Of a stretch of 64,000 bases of DNA, positions 52,921-63,994 are shown in pieces. The DNA comes from Diaporthe sp. PMI_573 (taxonomy: Eukaryota > Ascomycota > Sordariomycetes > Diaporthales > Diaporthaceae). The position numbers and the translations under genes are program-made. Below the pieces are notes generated by a model. That model was not told where the DNA came from. It did not search any database and saw only the letters and a program-made list of their open reading frames with translations. The stretch's first letter is position 1; each line of letters starts with the position of its first letter. The stretch lies in contig JAJTUP010000045.1 of NCBI GenBank assembly GCA_021399435.1, positions 248,001 to 312,000 of the forward strand, read 5' to 3'.

Positions 52921-54936
52921 ATGAACAAGTCCGTCACAGAGCCGGGCCCTCCAGGGCCCGGAATAACATCGCAGGCGTCATTCAGCGCCGCAAACTTGTC
53001 ATCGTCCCCGGATGTCATCGCCAATATCTCAGTACCGCAGCTGGCAACCCAGCTCAGTAGCATGCTGGGAGCCTCCCTTGGTTTCGGGATTCCGATGAAC
53101 TTGCTCCTAGAGGTAATGTTCAAGCACCTAGGTCTCGAGACTTCGGTAGCGGTACGCTATACATCATGGGCAGGCACAGTCTGTACCTTGTACTTGGCGT
53201 GGGTGTGGGCTTGGCCACGTGTTTTCTCGTTCCTTCTGAGACATTTTGCTGCTTCGATCGAGATAGAAGGCCGTGACCAGCTTTTCAACGTCCTTATGGC
53301 AGAATGGCGGAAACAGACTATAAAGCATAAGAAGGACAGCCACCTGCGACGTTGCCTCGCCACTTCTGAAAACGGCACGCGAGACAGATTCTGGGACGAT
53401 GACGAAGAAAGCGAAGACGAAAACGACGACCAGCCCAAGAACAAGGGATACGTGATGGTGAATGGACGTCCGAACCTTGCGACGCAGTCGTCCAAGGTGT
53501 CATTCACACCTAGGGCCGGCAGGTACTGGCTGGATGGCATATATTCCAAGCGAAAAAATGGCAAGGGGGATGGCCCCACCCCTGGAACTCCCTTCCGCAT
53601 CATGATGTTCCGAGAGCTACAGCCGAAACACGGAATATACTCGTGGACAGACGATGCTGAGGCCAGAGCATACAAGATGTTTCTATCCAGCTTATGGATA
53701 CACGGCCCTGCGCTGCAGGCGTTCACTAAAAAACTCCTGCAGGACTATAACGCAAAACTAGCACGGGGTAATATTACTGTCTATCGACATAGTTTGGAGA
53801 AGGGCGAGCACCGCTGGGTCCGGAACAGAAAGGACAAGATACGGCACCGTCCGGAAAAGAGTGTCTGCATAAGCCCCAAAGTCGCTGAGAGTTTCCTGGG
53901 AGACATGCAAAGGTACATCATGCAACGAGAGTTATTGAAGGCCAGAGGCGTGATCACTCGCCGCGGCTATCTATTACACGGTCAGTATACACAGCATCGT
54001 GAATCGTCATTGCCCTCAAGACTCAGTCTCTTGTTCACGGCTAACGTTGGCTCTCCGTCACCCAGGTGAACCGGGCACGGGCAAGACGTCGCTCGTCCAG
54101 GTGGCGGCGACCGTATTTGGACTGAAAATGTACATTATTTCCATGTCCAGATTCTGGGGGACCGCCGCGGACCTGACCGAGCTGATCAACGCCATGGAGA
54201 AGCCCGGAATCCTGCTGCTGGAGGACCTCGACACCGCCAACGTGAAGAACCGCCAGATCATTTCCGCCGCCACCGAAGTCGCCAGCTCCGGCACCGACGC
54301 CAGCCCAGGCTCGGCAAATCGAAAGACGCGACCCTGGCTGCCCTCCTGGCAGAAAGCAAATCGGCAGGATCGTCCGGTGGTAACGGCTTGCTCGAGACCC
54401 TGCTGCAGACCCTGGACGGCGTCGGCGCCGCGCAGGACCGCATCGCCATCATCACAACCAACCGCGTGGAGGCCCTCGACAAAGCTCTGATCCGGCCTGG
54501 ACGGATCGACGTCAAGATCGAATGCGGCCTAGCCACTGACGAGATGGCCGAGCAGATGTTCCTCCGCTTCTTCGGCCCCCTGGATCACTCGGACAGTGAT
54601 GAGGGCGAAAGTGGGGACGACGAGGAGAGGGGGGTGGAGGGGGAGGGGGGAAAGAAGAAAAAGAAGAGGAAGGAGGAGAAGAAGAAACTAGAAGAGCTCC
54701 CGAGCCAGCTTAGCCCCGAGGAGGCCGAGCGGCTGGCCAAGCTGTTCGGGCAGCGTCTCGGAGGCGAAAAGCTCAGCGGCGCCGACCTCGAGAACTACTG
54801 CGTGACCATCTTCGGCGACCCGAAGAAGGGCGTCGACGGCGCAGTGGAGTGGAAGGAGAAGACGCTGGCCGAGAAGAAAGAGCTCAAGACGAAGAGACAG
54901 GCGGCGGCCGTGGCCAAGGCCGGGAGGAAAGGCTAG
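52921..54936 (+). CDS. BCS1-like AAA ATPase, with probable 1-bp frameshift
   Basis: Membrane AAA protein of the BCS1 group (BCS1 itself translocates the Rieske protein into mitochondrial complex III; fungi have many paralogues). Exon 1 52921-53980 holds the N-terminal region with a hydrophobic segment (WAGTVCTLYLAWVWAWPRVF) and the BCS1_N domain. A GTCAGT...ACCCAG intron leads to exon 2 at 54066 with Walker A GEPGTGKTSL, Walker B LLLEDLDTA, then TLDGVGAAQDRIAIITTNRV and LIRPGRIDVKIECGLA. The ATPase domain needs a frame change near 54310-54325: the frame reading TEVASSGTDASPGS must pass to GKSKDATLAALLAESKSAG. One missing G there would explain it. A Lys/Glu-rich insertion precedes the C-terminus. 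Confidence 0.75.
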
Positions 54937-56163
54937 CGAATATGAGCCTGGACCGTACCCCAAACACTTGTTTCTTTTGTTGTAGCGACGGGCCTATGAG
55001 GGACTTTACGAGAGCGCTACGCCAACGCGTCACAGATTGATAGACATTGCAAGATTGCAAGGCGCACGCGGGGATGGCCATGGGGTCGCATACCGCGCCT
55101 CGTTAAAGGGCAAGGGTTGCCAAATGGAAAGTCCCTGGATGACATGCGGGCAAAACTGAACAACAATGCCGTCGATTTTAGACTTAAGATTATTATCCCA
55201 GAAGTTACTAGGGTAGCAATCAATGTTCTGCACTGCGCTCTGTGTAAGCTTATGTACTTTAGATTTCCTCGTACAGAGCGACCATTTGATCGTATATAGT
55301 TAACAGTAGACTAGAGCTTATAGTATAAAATTGTAATGATTAAGGTTTCTTGGGTCCTCTAAACCGTGAGATCGGGGTTTATGTCTAAGATACGTAACAA
55401 GGCGGTGGTGTTGAGCAATATTGGTTCTGACGATGATCACAAGCTAATGAAAAGTGAATACTTAGATACTTAGATTGACTGCTGAAGAGTTGTCCATACT
55501 ATCTAGCTATCTGGTAATGAGTGTGTCCTTACCTATATCTCCATCTCTTCAGTCCTGGCTCATGGTGGCTGTAACGGCCAGCAATGTCCAGCATGGAAGC
55601 TGTTGTATTGGCACTACGTACGAAGATTCTAAGCTTGAGGAGGGGAGAAGAAAGAAAAGAAACTCGCGATGTGCGACGCGTTGGAGAAGTTTAATAACCG
55701 TGGTCCGTGCCTGTCGCAGGGGCCAGCCCCCCTGCCAGCACCCTGTGGTGGCGTCAGCCCGTCTAGTGGTGACAACCGCCACAGGGGCGCAGGTATGATT
55801 CTCAAATAATAGGACATGAATACATAGGCGAAGAGAAGGCTCGAATGCAATAGAATAAGATACAATCCTTCTTTTATTGATAATAGTAGTTGGCAGGTAT
55901 GCATTTAGAGATGTTTGCTTCAAAGTTACCTCCAGTGGCCAGGGGTATCTCTTTCTGTGACCTTGCCCCAATAAGTCCCTGTGTATATCCAACAGAGATA
56001 TAAATGTTGGGGTCCGATGACTAACGCCTGCTTGGGCCCACCCACGTCATCACCAGCATCTTCTTACTCGAATAAGCTCGGTCCACATTGTCACCCCGAG
56101 GGATTTTCGCATTCCTAGTTCAAGACAAAAGTCTAAAGACCTCGCCTACACTGTATCAGAATA
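54937..56163. other. Intergenic with a diverged LTR A relative
   Basis: No gene. Around 55570-55655 the sequence TGTAACGGCCAGCAATGTCC, then AGATTCTAAGCTTGAGGAG, is a clearly diverged relative of the family A LTR. Its right end cannot be placed. Confidence 0.5.
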
Positions 56164-56722
56164 TCAATATTGAACTGTGACACACTTGCCGAATGGCCCG
56201 CCCTTGCAAGTCGCGCACGGCAAAGGCATCTCCTCGCCCCAGGCATGGCAGATAACAGCCGTGGCCGCGGCGACGTCTCCGTTGTGCAGGCGGAGGCAGA
56301 TGTCACCCATCTGATCCGGTGGTCCCCGAATCTCTCTTCGTTGTGCCGTGCCCCTTTGATCGCCAGGCAGTGCGATTTCGTCCTCCAGCACATGGATGGA
56401 GATGTCGACATCTGCTTGCGTTGGATTTTTCATTGGCACTGTCGCACGAAATCCTGGAGTCATTTCGACAACCAAGGCACGCTGCGCCATATTAGTCTCT
56501 CTCTGTAATATGGACTTGGGAAACCGTACCAACATGTTCTTGACGACTTCCAAGAAGCCCATCAGCTTCTCGACATCCGATGACTTGCTCATATCTGGCC
56601 ACGGAACAGTAACAGGAAATCCTGGTTTGGGCTCAAGAATCAGAGCTCGCTGTAGGATATCAGTGTATGGTCTTCAGCACAGAATTAGGGTACTGTACCA
56701 CTGAGCGCAAGAGAAGAGCCAT
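56164..56722 (-). CDS. Small protein with DUF3716-like Cys end and an internal duplication, 169 aa
   Basis: Exon 1 56722-56699 (MALLLRSV), then a GTACAG...CCTACAG intron, exon 2 from 56649. The protein contains two copies of one unit: RALILEPKPGFPVTVPWPDM near residues 9-28 and RALVVEMTPGFRATVPMKNP near 60-80. The C-terminus AAATAVICHAWGEEMPLPCA, then TCKGGPFGKC has a CX2C...GPFGKC pattern like the first half of DUF3716. It may splice on past VTVQY (GTCACA...ATACAG) instead of ending there. A TATATAAACC box lies about 105 bases upstream of the ATG. Function unknown. Confidence 0.55.
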
Positions 56723-58126
56723 TTCGACGTGCGTAGGCGTAGAGTGAACGAGGATTGATGGGAGGTTCGAAGGTTAACAGAGGGTGAGGAAGAGGGGAGA
56801 TGAGAGATCGAGAGGGAGAGAAAGGGGTTTATATATTCACGACCATCCTCCCTGTCCCTCGTCTGTCATCTGAGGCGTAATCGCCGGCCCTGTCGGCAAG
56901 ATTCTGACGTTGCAGCGCCCTGAGAGAGTCCAATCGGACTCTGTGAAGGCCGAAAGTGGTCTTTCGTGGCATAGCCACAGCCTACTCCACGTACGTGAAT
57001 GGCGTCTCATGGATTCCTGCCGTCTCAGCCCCTTAAGATACGGAGCGTGATGTCATTATCGCCCCAGATATGCCTGGGGAACTTGTCCTTCCGAATGTCA
57101 TGCGGGCTATGGAGGTTGCCTCCTCCCTTCCCTTCAACTGCTCAGGGGCTGGCGGCATGGATGAAGTCGATGAGCCACACCGGTATCGCCGCTTCGTGCG
57201 AAGCGTGATTGCGAAGCGACGGAACAATTTCCCTGGTCAAGGAAGTGGCGAGGCAGTGAAGCTCGGACAGGCAGGTTGGGACAATCCTTGTACCTGAGAA
57301 GATCTGTACCGTAGACGGCTCTCAAAGGGCCGTCCCAGGAGGTGCGCGGGTTCTGTGTCTCGGTGATCCCCGAATGACGCAAACCTCTCATGTCCTGGGC
57401 CGGCCCCCGATGAGCCATCCGGTGTACAGCCAAGGCATCATCAGTGGCGTGTCGAGAGATGCTGGGGTCGGCTCGGCCCTTCCGAGTCCACCCCCCATAA
57501 GAGCCAACCCCTCTCTTCTCCTTGGAGATGATGCAAAAGAACCACAAGTCTGCCTTGCTGAGGTACCCTGAAGCATTCATACACTTGGAGCCCGGTCTGC
57601 CGCACGTCGGTATGTGATCATTCGCAACTACCAACCGATAAGGGAGGGGAGGCCTCTCAATGGTGTCACCACAAGTCTCTAGGCACTCGAAGCCGACTCC
57701 TTTAGGATATTAATAAACCATCTCGTCAGACAAACGACCAGGGAAACCTCCTGTCAGGCACCACGAAGGCATGAAGGTCACCGATCTCATGCGTCTCCTA
57801 GTCTGTGGCTTTGCAAGGAGGTTTGAGGCACAGCTAAGGCATCCTAGACCACGGATGCAGCATATCCTCGCAATCTGGAATGAGATTGCTAGGCCAATTC
57901 TGCCTTGGAATAAGGTGCGATGGGCATAGTAAGACATGCCGACACATGATGCTCCCGTCCGGGCATACATATATTTGCTCAACATCCGTATCCAAGTGAG
58001 ATGCTTCAGTTGCCTTGGACAAATCTCTCTCTTGCTCTGAGCGCAAACACCAACGTACAGATTTCTCAACGTTCCTTCATAAATTCTTCAACGCGAGCAC
58101 AGGAGATCTTCGAACTTTTCCTCACG
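56723..58126. other. Intergenic, no gene recognised
   Basis: Several medium-length minus-strand frames (57134-57634, 57710-58069) have no recognisable motif, start context or splicing, and their amino-acid mix looks random. Confidence 0.45.
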
Positions 58127-59276
58127 ATGGAATCAACGCAGTGGACATTCCTTGGACAAAATTGGCGACCTTACCTCGCCGGGGGGTGCCCAGATCCACT
58201 TCCCCAGCACGAACAGGGGCCTCGTCCTCTAGCACCTGAGCCGAACGCACCGCCTTTCCATGAGCAATGGGGCCCGTTCGGGTCCCGAGTTGAAGCCACA
58301 CAAAGAAACATTCCACTCCACCGTCTCCAGGGAATGCCGGCTCCGACTCCATTTCCAATATCCGGACCCGCCATCGCTGAGTGCGAAGTGCCTCACCCCC
58401 TTTAGGTGGCCTGATAGCTGACCAAAACACAGCCCCTTGACGGAGCCCATAGGTACTATGGGCGCTTCGTTTCTCCCTGTCGAGGTACCTCTACCAGTAC
58501 AGAGTCTCGAAAGTTCTCCATATGCATTTCAACCATACCTCGAGCCGATGTCTTGGTCCCCCCCCTTCCATACTCCGAGCAATTCTTCTTTTTTTTACCC
58601 ATTCACGGAGGTGAAGACCTTGCCGCCATGGAGTCAATTCGCTACCCATCACCTACCGCCGTACGAACTTCGGAGTCCTGAGCCGGCACCTGAGATGCTT
58701 GTGCCAAGCTACGGACAGGATTTCACAACACGGACGCCAATACCACCCAGCAGTTCCTATTCATGCTCCGGGAGCCAAGGAAGCAGTGTTTGGGATTCAT
58801 GTTCCATCACTGATACCTCTCTGTCCTCTCTGTCCTCTCTATCCGACGGCACTTCCCAGGCACTCGGCTCCGAGACTGGACACAAGAAAACAACAATGAC
58901 CGGTTCGGCCCCCGGCAGCAAAGCAGCAAGCCAGCCGATCCCGATAGATGCCGAGGGAAACGTATGGGAAGTTGACATGCTGCTCGGCAAATGGACTCGA
59001 GGTGGGACGACTTGGTACCTCGTGAAGTGGAAAGGCTTTCACGACAAGGATAGCACATGGGAGAAGCGGAGAGACATAGGCGCTGAGCTGGTGGACGAGT
59101 TCGAGGCGAGTTATGAAGGAAACCACTTTGCGATTGAGCGGTTACTGGGGAAGAGAGCCCGACATGGGAGGATTGAATACCTTGTGGAATGGAAAGGCCC
59201 GGGTGGTGATAATTCCTGGGAGAAGGAGGCGGACATAAGCCGTGCACGGATTGTGGAGTTTGAAGGGGGACAGTAG
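58127..59276 (+). CDS. Tandem chromodomain protein, 365 aa
   Basis: Exons 58127-58380 and 58433-59276, intron GTGCGA...GCTGAC...ACACAG. The join gives AIADPLTEPIGTMGAS. The N-terminal 250 residues are Pro/Ser/Tyr-rich and disordered. Two chromodomains close the protein: WEVDMLLGKWTRGGTTWYLV, then KWKGFHDKDSTWEKRRDI, and FAIERLLGKRARHGRIEYLV, then EWKGPGGDNSWEKEADI. Chromodomains usually bind methylated histone tails via an aromatic cage. Here Trp/Tyr of YLVKWKG and the W of DSTWE / NSWE are present in both. It could be a chromatin reader. Chromodomains also occur at the C-terminus of retrotransposon integrases, but no integrase sequence precedes, and the first exon and intron argue for a host gene. 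Confidence 0.8.
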
Positions 59277-60720
59277 CTTAGTCTTGGCTAGCCCAACGAT
59301 GCACATGTACGTTTTAAGGTTTCGGTAGCGTCTTTTGGTTGTCCGGAAGCTGCTGGTTCCCGCGCCGTCCATGCTCTTTTGATTGTTGCGGGCCGAGCCG
59401 AGCCATGTCACCACACATGGTTACCAACCTGCTGTTTGCAGCAAGTCACAAGAAAGCTCGAATTGGAACACGTGTCAACGTCCTACCTGTAAATTTTTTG
59501 AGGCTGACTGTCCTTCAGGACCAATTCTGGGAATTTCGAAATCCAATTCAAGAACAAGAGGCGGTCCAGAACATGGCCATTTGGGGTGACCCAGAACCAG
59601 GCTCACATATCACGTGCGCGCGCCTTACATGTCCACATTCTGGACCCCGGAGCGATGTTCGGCCATAAAGTGTGTCAAAGTCTGACGTGGTTCTCAGTAC
59701 CCTGCGCCAGACCGATTCTGTTCGGCTATTTTAAGCAAGCTACAAATTGGCCCGAATCCTGGGCCAAGTGGCCTTTGTACCATTTTTGGGGCGGGGCGAC
59801 CCAGAAACGGGCTTACATATCACCTGCCCTCGCCTGGCGAGCCCACATTCTGGGCCTGAGAGCGGTGTATGTTAAGTGTATGTCTGCTTCAAAACAGAAT
59901 ATCAATTGTAGAGACAGGCTAGGGTAAGCTCTAGATACAAGACGTAGCGCAAAGAGAGAAAAGGAGAGAATGGACGTCGCGAGAGCGACCTGCACGCCAT
60001 ATGCTGAGTCATTCGGTCCCATGATCCGAGGCAGCAGTCTAGATCTGTGACATTAAGCATTCAAAATGGCCCGAGGGGTGGTTGGGTGTGACTAGTCGTG
60101 AGATTGAGAAGTCCATCATTAGCGTTCATCCTGTCCTTAATGAGTACTTAGGAACAAGCGCGTCCTCAGCCTGTTCGGTCTGCTAGCTTCCTCTTTAGTG
60201 CCACCTTTTTTCCGGATCTAAGCCACTTATCTATGTCTGCATTGTCGAGTTTCTGTATTATTACCTTTGTGGATAAGGATTCTTTAATTAGGAAACACAC
60301 TAAGTAGGCTTGGACCAACAAATACATCCTCGGAACTAAAAGGTGCTCGCTGAAGGATTTCATCAACAGTCGCTTTGTCTCACGTTCTACCCCAGCGTCT
60401 GCCTTCCCTAGCGCACTACTTTTTCTAGTCTCCCACCTTTAAAGAAATACTTACCCAATTTGATTCCAAACGTAGCATTTTTAAGGATCATCTCAAAATT
60501 TGTAGGCGTACTTTTGATTAATCCTGCGCAGCTTGGGGCTAAAGCGTGCTTCCGATCTGATTAAAATTCTAATAGTTACCTTAATTCTAATTCAGCCCCA
60601 GCACAATAGCTTATTACACAATACATAGTAGAATATAATAAATAGGCCCTCGACAGATGAATCTCTAGAATTTTGTACCTTCGTTTCTAAAGTATACTCT
60701 GTATTAGTTGCTCTCATTTC
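59277..60720. other. Intergenic with an imperfect direct duplication
   Basis: Segments around 59500-59665 and 59735-59880 resemble each other (GACCCAGAA..GGCT.ACATAT, CACATTCTGG), an old tandem duplication. The rest to 60720 is AT-rich. No gene. Confidence 0.5.
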
Positions 60721-60723
60721 GCT

Positions 60724-62276
60724 ATGATGGACTTGGATTCGCTTTCTCCTTGGTTGGTCGGTGTAGTTAAAGCCCCTATTTCTTGTCTCGCCTTCCCAAA
60801 GTCTCTCAATAATGGTCGATTGCCCAAAGAGTACAATATCACGCAAAAAGAACGCCTGTTTCGAAATATCGGTTGCCATCCGCACATATTACGCAACCAA
60901 ATTCTGGCTGATATTGATCACGCCACATATAAAAAGTTACAATCCGTGCTTGCAGGCAGCTCGAGGAGTGCAGATCCGCCAACTCTCCCAACCACTATTA
61001 AACTCCGTTGCCGGGGCGGGCGACAACGCGCCAAAGCAGCGGAGCGATTGCTAGGGCCCGAGTTCCAATGGACAGTACGATTGTATTGTTGCCAGGTGCA
61101 AGAAGGTTATTGCAACCCTCATAACATTTGTTAATGACATAACCGCTGACTTGATCCGATCACAGAACATAGCCGGTTTCATTTGACTGTCCAGAGTGTT
61201 GCGAGTTCTTATTCATTTGAAGCGCCATATACAGCCGGTGAGGTTTATCGTCAGATCCAACTGAACCCAGACGCGGCAGAAACAGATCGAAAGCGATGGC
61301 TAAGCCATATCAGCAAGTGCAAGGAAGACATTCTCACAAAGTTCTTGCGGAAAACTGAGATTGTGCAGGCATTAAACAGACTCCTCCGGTTTCCCGGTCT
61401 ATGGGATGGTCTACAACTTGGCAATTTGCATAAGCATAGGGCCTTGCATTGCGATGAAGAGATCATCCATTATCTCGGATTTGTATATGAAACGTGGGAT
61501 CTCATCACCTTAGGTGTGGATGCTTTCGCTAACGCTGTCGATGTGGATACTGTTCGTCGACTGGAATAACTCTTTCCAACTCATCACGAGGACCTTACCG
61601 CAATCCGGGACTTGTTTCGCTCAAACGAAGTTTTCACAGAAATTACTGACAAAGGAGAACGACAAAGTCTAGAGCAGAGCGTGTGCACAGTAAAGCGGCG
61701 TATTTCAAGCATCGAGACGCTCCACAAGGATATGCTGTATTTTTCACCCGCAGTTAGGGCCATCTGGAAATTTGTCGCGCCAGATCGATCCCGACGCAGA
61801 AACCAGCCGACATTGAGGAATGTGCTCAAAAGACATTTCCACCCAATCAAGGGACATATTTGCGAGACATACCCCAGACCCGGGCCGAATTTTGATGCCG
61901 GTGTCGGACCGTCGGGGCCTGCTGCTTGTCTGACGCGACGGCCTTCACATGACCAGGTTGAGATGCGGGTCATCCGATTGGGGGCCTAGGATTGAGCTTC
62001 TGCAAAGTACAAATGAAAAGGACCATCATCTCGCCAAAAAATACCGGGATTTCGTTGGTCAATCCGACACTTGGCAAGGGAACGCAAGGAAAAATGTGAG
62101 TGGAGACGATCAGCCTAGGGCAGATATTCGTCCTGCGACCATCCTCGTCAGCTTGCAAGCTTCTTCCCTGTACAGTAGTAGCGTGCGGCTGGCACAACAG
62201 TTGAAGCCTCGAAATTCGGCGGGATCAACCACGACCATGGTGCAAACTGATACCGGTACTGTACAGTCAAATGTCT
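60724..62276 (+). pseudogene. Decayed DUF3723-type gene
   Basis: The first part (60724-61134) reads ITQKERLFRNIGCHPHILRN, then LRCRGGRQRAKAAERLLGPE, FQWTVRLYCC, corresponding to the CLHGRHRLEAAKE region of DUF3723 proteins. The second (61183-61569) reads PYTAGEVYRQIQLNPDAAET, KRWLSHISKCKEDILTKFLR, and LRFPGLWDGLQLGNLHKHRA, then CDEEIIHYLGFVYETWDL, matching DGEIYRKI...IPGLW.G...G.LH....CDEE..YL. A TAA at 61567 interrupts, and the same frame continues (LFPTHHEDLTAIRDLFRSNE). At least one further frame break lies between the two parts. DUF3723 genes are of unknown function and are often found as cargo of fungal giant transposons. Confidence 0.65.
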
Positions 62277-63290
62277 AGCTTCAACAGAAGTTGTAGTGCC
62301 AGCTGTCTTAAATGCTAGCCTAAATTTTGAAGGGTGTGATAGCCTACATCTGGCTTAGGAGCGTCTAGGCACCCTGCATTCCAAGTCGTGCCCAATCAAA
62401 CAGGTGCCGATACCTTCCAGGTAACCCTTTCATTGGTTCCCGGCTGTCTGTCACGCTAGCCCTACTATACATGGAAACTTTGGGCATGGCTCACTTCTTT
62501 CACCTTCCTTTCTTGTTGGCTCTGATAGCTGATTCTAGACCCAGACCGGCCATGAAGCAGTGTTAATGTTACAAAATTAGGACATGCTTACGTAGCTTGG
62601 ACGAGTGTCAGGAATGTTCCTTAGGTAAGTGGTTTCCAAGCGCTCAATCGAATAGAGTCGTTCACTTCGCAGCTCACACACACTTTATATTTAATTATAT
62701 TGGAGTTGAAGGCGATTGAAGGGCTCAGATGTGATGAGGAAATAGAGTTATACCTGATAGATGAGTAGATCACAAAAAGGGAATGAGGTGACATCCTATT
62801 TTCGGCAGTTGAGGCCTGCTTGTTCTGGATGGCAGTGGGTTGATGTTGACTGTGACGGAGGTATTTTCTACAATTTTAGTCTGTGGCCTCACCCAATTCA
62901 GCCTCCATGCAGCCAATCATGTCACATGAAACCCGAAAGCGGGGTCGACCATACGAGAAACCAGACTTGCTCAACACAAGATGGTATTGCAACACACCCG
63001 CCGAGGACCCCTGTAAGGCTGCTGCCTAGTCATAGCTCAGCGTCCTGTTCCGAACCATTCCTGGTCAGAATGGGAGAACTGGGGAAATTCGGTTTCAGAT
63101 TTATTGAATCAAAGTCGAGCACAGCCGCCTTCACATGCCCTGGGTTAGATGCGGAGGAGTCATCTGCAAAAAGAACAAAGAGGAGGGAGGGAGGAGGCTT
63201 TGGCATGCAGAGGAGCAGCAGGCGTTGTAGGTATGGTCACCCTTTTTGGAACAAGTGTCAGGCACATCTGCTATTCGCAAATCCAGCTTC
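62277..63290. other. No confident gene
   Basis: A plus-strand frame 62761-63318 of 185 codons starts with ATG but has no recognisable domain, an unusual composition, and overlaps the methyltransferase-like remnant on the other strand. I treat it as unlikely. Confidence 0.4.
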
Positions 63291-63600
63291 GAACCTGAGC
63301 CCCATAATGCTCTTGTAGAGGCTAATATTGAACCACCTGCCAACGTCGATCTCGTACGGGTCGACTGAACCGCTATTGACAGGCAACTGGATGACCTCTT
63401 GCCTGATGTCGACAAACCCTGCGTCCGCGAGCATTTGTTAGGTCATGTTGGGGTCAACCTGCAGCTCAACGTTAGCGTAACTACTCTTCTTGCTATCTAA
63501 CAACATACTGTGCGTGCGGATAAAGAGCAACTCGGGCATGCACAAGTCCCATGCGTCGGTCACCGCCTGCTGAAAGCGCGCAACTATTTTCTATTGTGAT
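63291..63600 (-). pseudogene. C-terminal remnant of a LaeA-like SAM methyltransferase
   Basis: The minus strand reads DAWDLCMPEL..., then MLADAGFVDIRQEVIQLPVN, and DPYEIDVGRWFNISLYKSIM, then GL. From memory this matches the last third of fungal class I methyltransferases of the LaeA/TAM type (LxxAGFVDIxxxVxKLPLNxWxxDPxLxxIGRWxNLGL). A stop (NMT*QM) interrupts the frame, and the SAM-binding part (VLDLGTGTG) is absent, so it is a broken 3' fragment. Confidence 0.45.
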
Positions 63601-63713
63601 GATGGCTTGTCTGGCTTGCTGTGAACTGAAGGCATGACACCTTGGGGACGATGGACAATTACACACGATTCATGAGCAAAGTGACGATGACCTATAAACT
63701 TTGATAATGTCTG

Positions 63714-63994
63714 ATGGCTATAAAAAGAAGGGACTTATATAGATCCAAAGCTCTTTGCCTGGCTTGGTACGCCTTGTACCCTCTGAGACCAAGGTCTGCT
63801 CACGCCGCTGCGCGGCGTGACCCCGGCGTTAAACAATATCATCATCATCATCATCATCATCAACGACGATGTGGCAACTGCGGTGAGACTGGGCATTATG
63901 CAAAAACTTGTAAGAAAGATGTAGAAGGGTCTAGCCAGTTAGATGCTGAGTGTATAATAGTACATTCTTAAGCGGTCCGCGGCGGACCGCCCAA
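63714..63994 (+). pseudogene. 3' end of a zinc-knuckle transposase, second copy
   Basis: Ends QRRCGNCGETGHYAKTC, then AECIIVHS and a stop. It is followed by AAGCGGTCCGCGGCGGACCG and AAATAGTT, almost as at 16057-16195. A run of ATC codes seven His before the knuckle. Upstream sequence is not transposase-like, so again only the 3' end is present. The two copies lie about 48 kb apart in the same orientation. Confidence 0.65.
63838..63862 (+). repeat. (ATC)n microsatellite
   Basis: About seven ATC units adjoin the zinc-knuckle remnant and read as poly-His in its frame. Confidence 0.85.

Noticed and set aside
55570..55800. A fifth complete family A LTR
   Set aside because: Only the first 85 bases or so align; the right end and target duplication cannot be defined.
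57134..58069. Two minus-strand frames of 166 and 119 codons
   Set aside because: Random-looking composition and no splice or motif support.
62761..63318. 185-codon plus-strand frame starting with ATG
   Set aside because: No recognisable domain, odd composition, and the opposite strand has a methyltransferase-like remnant over its 3' end; kept only as a note in a gap entry.
63838..63862. Poly-His tract as a functional metal-binding tail
   Set aside because: It is an ATC microsatellite in a 5'-truncated transposon remnant.
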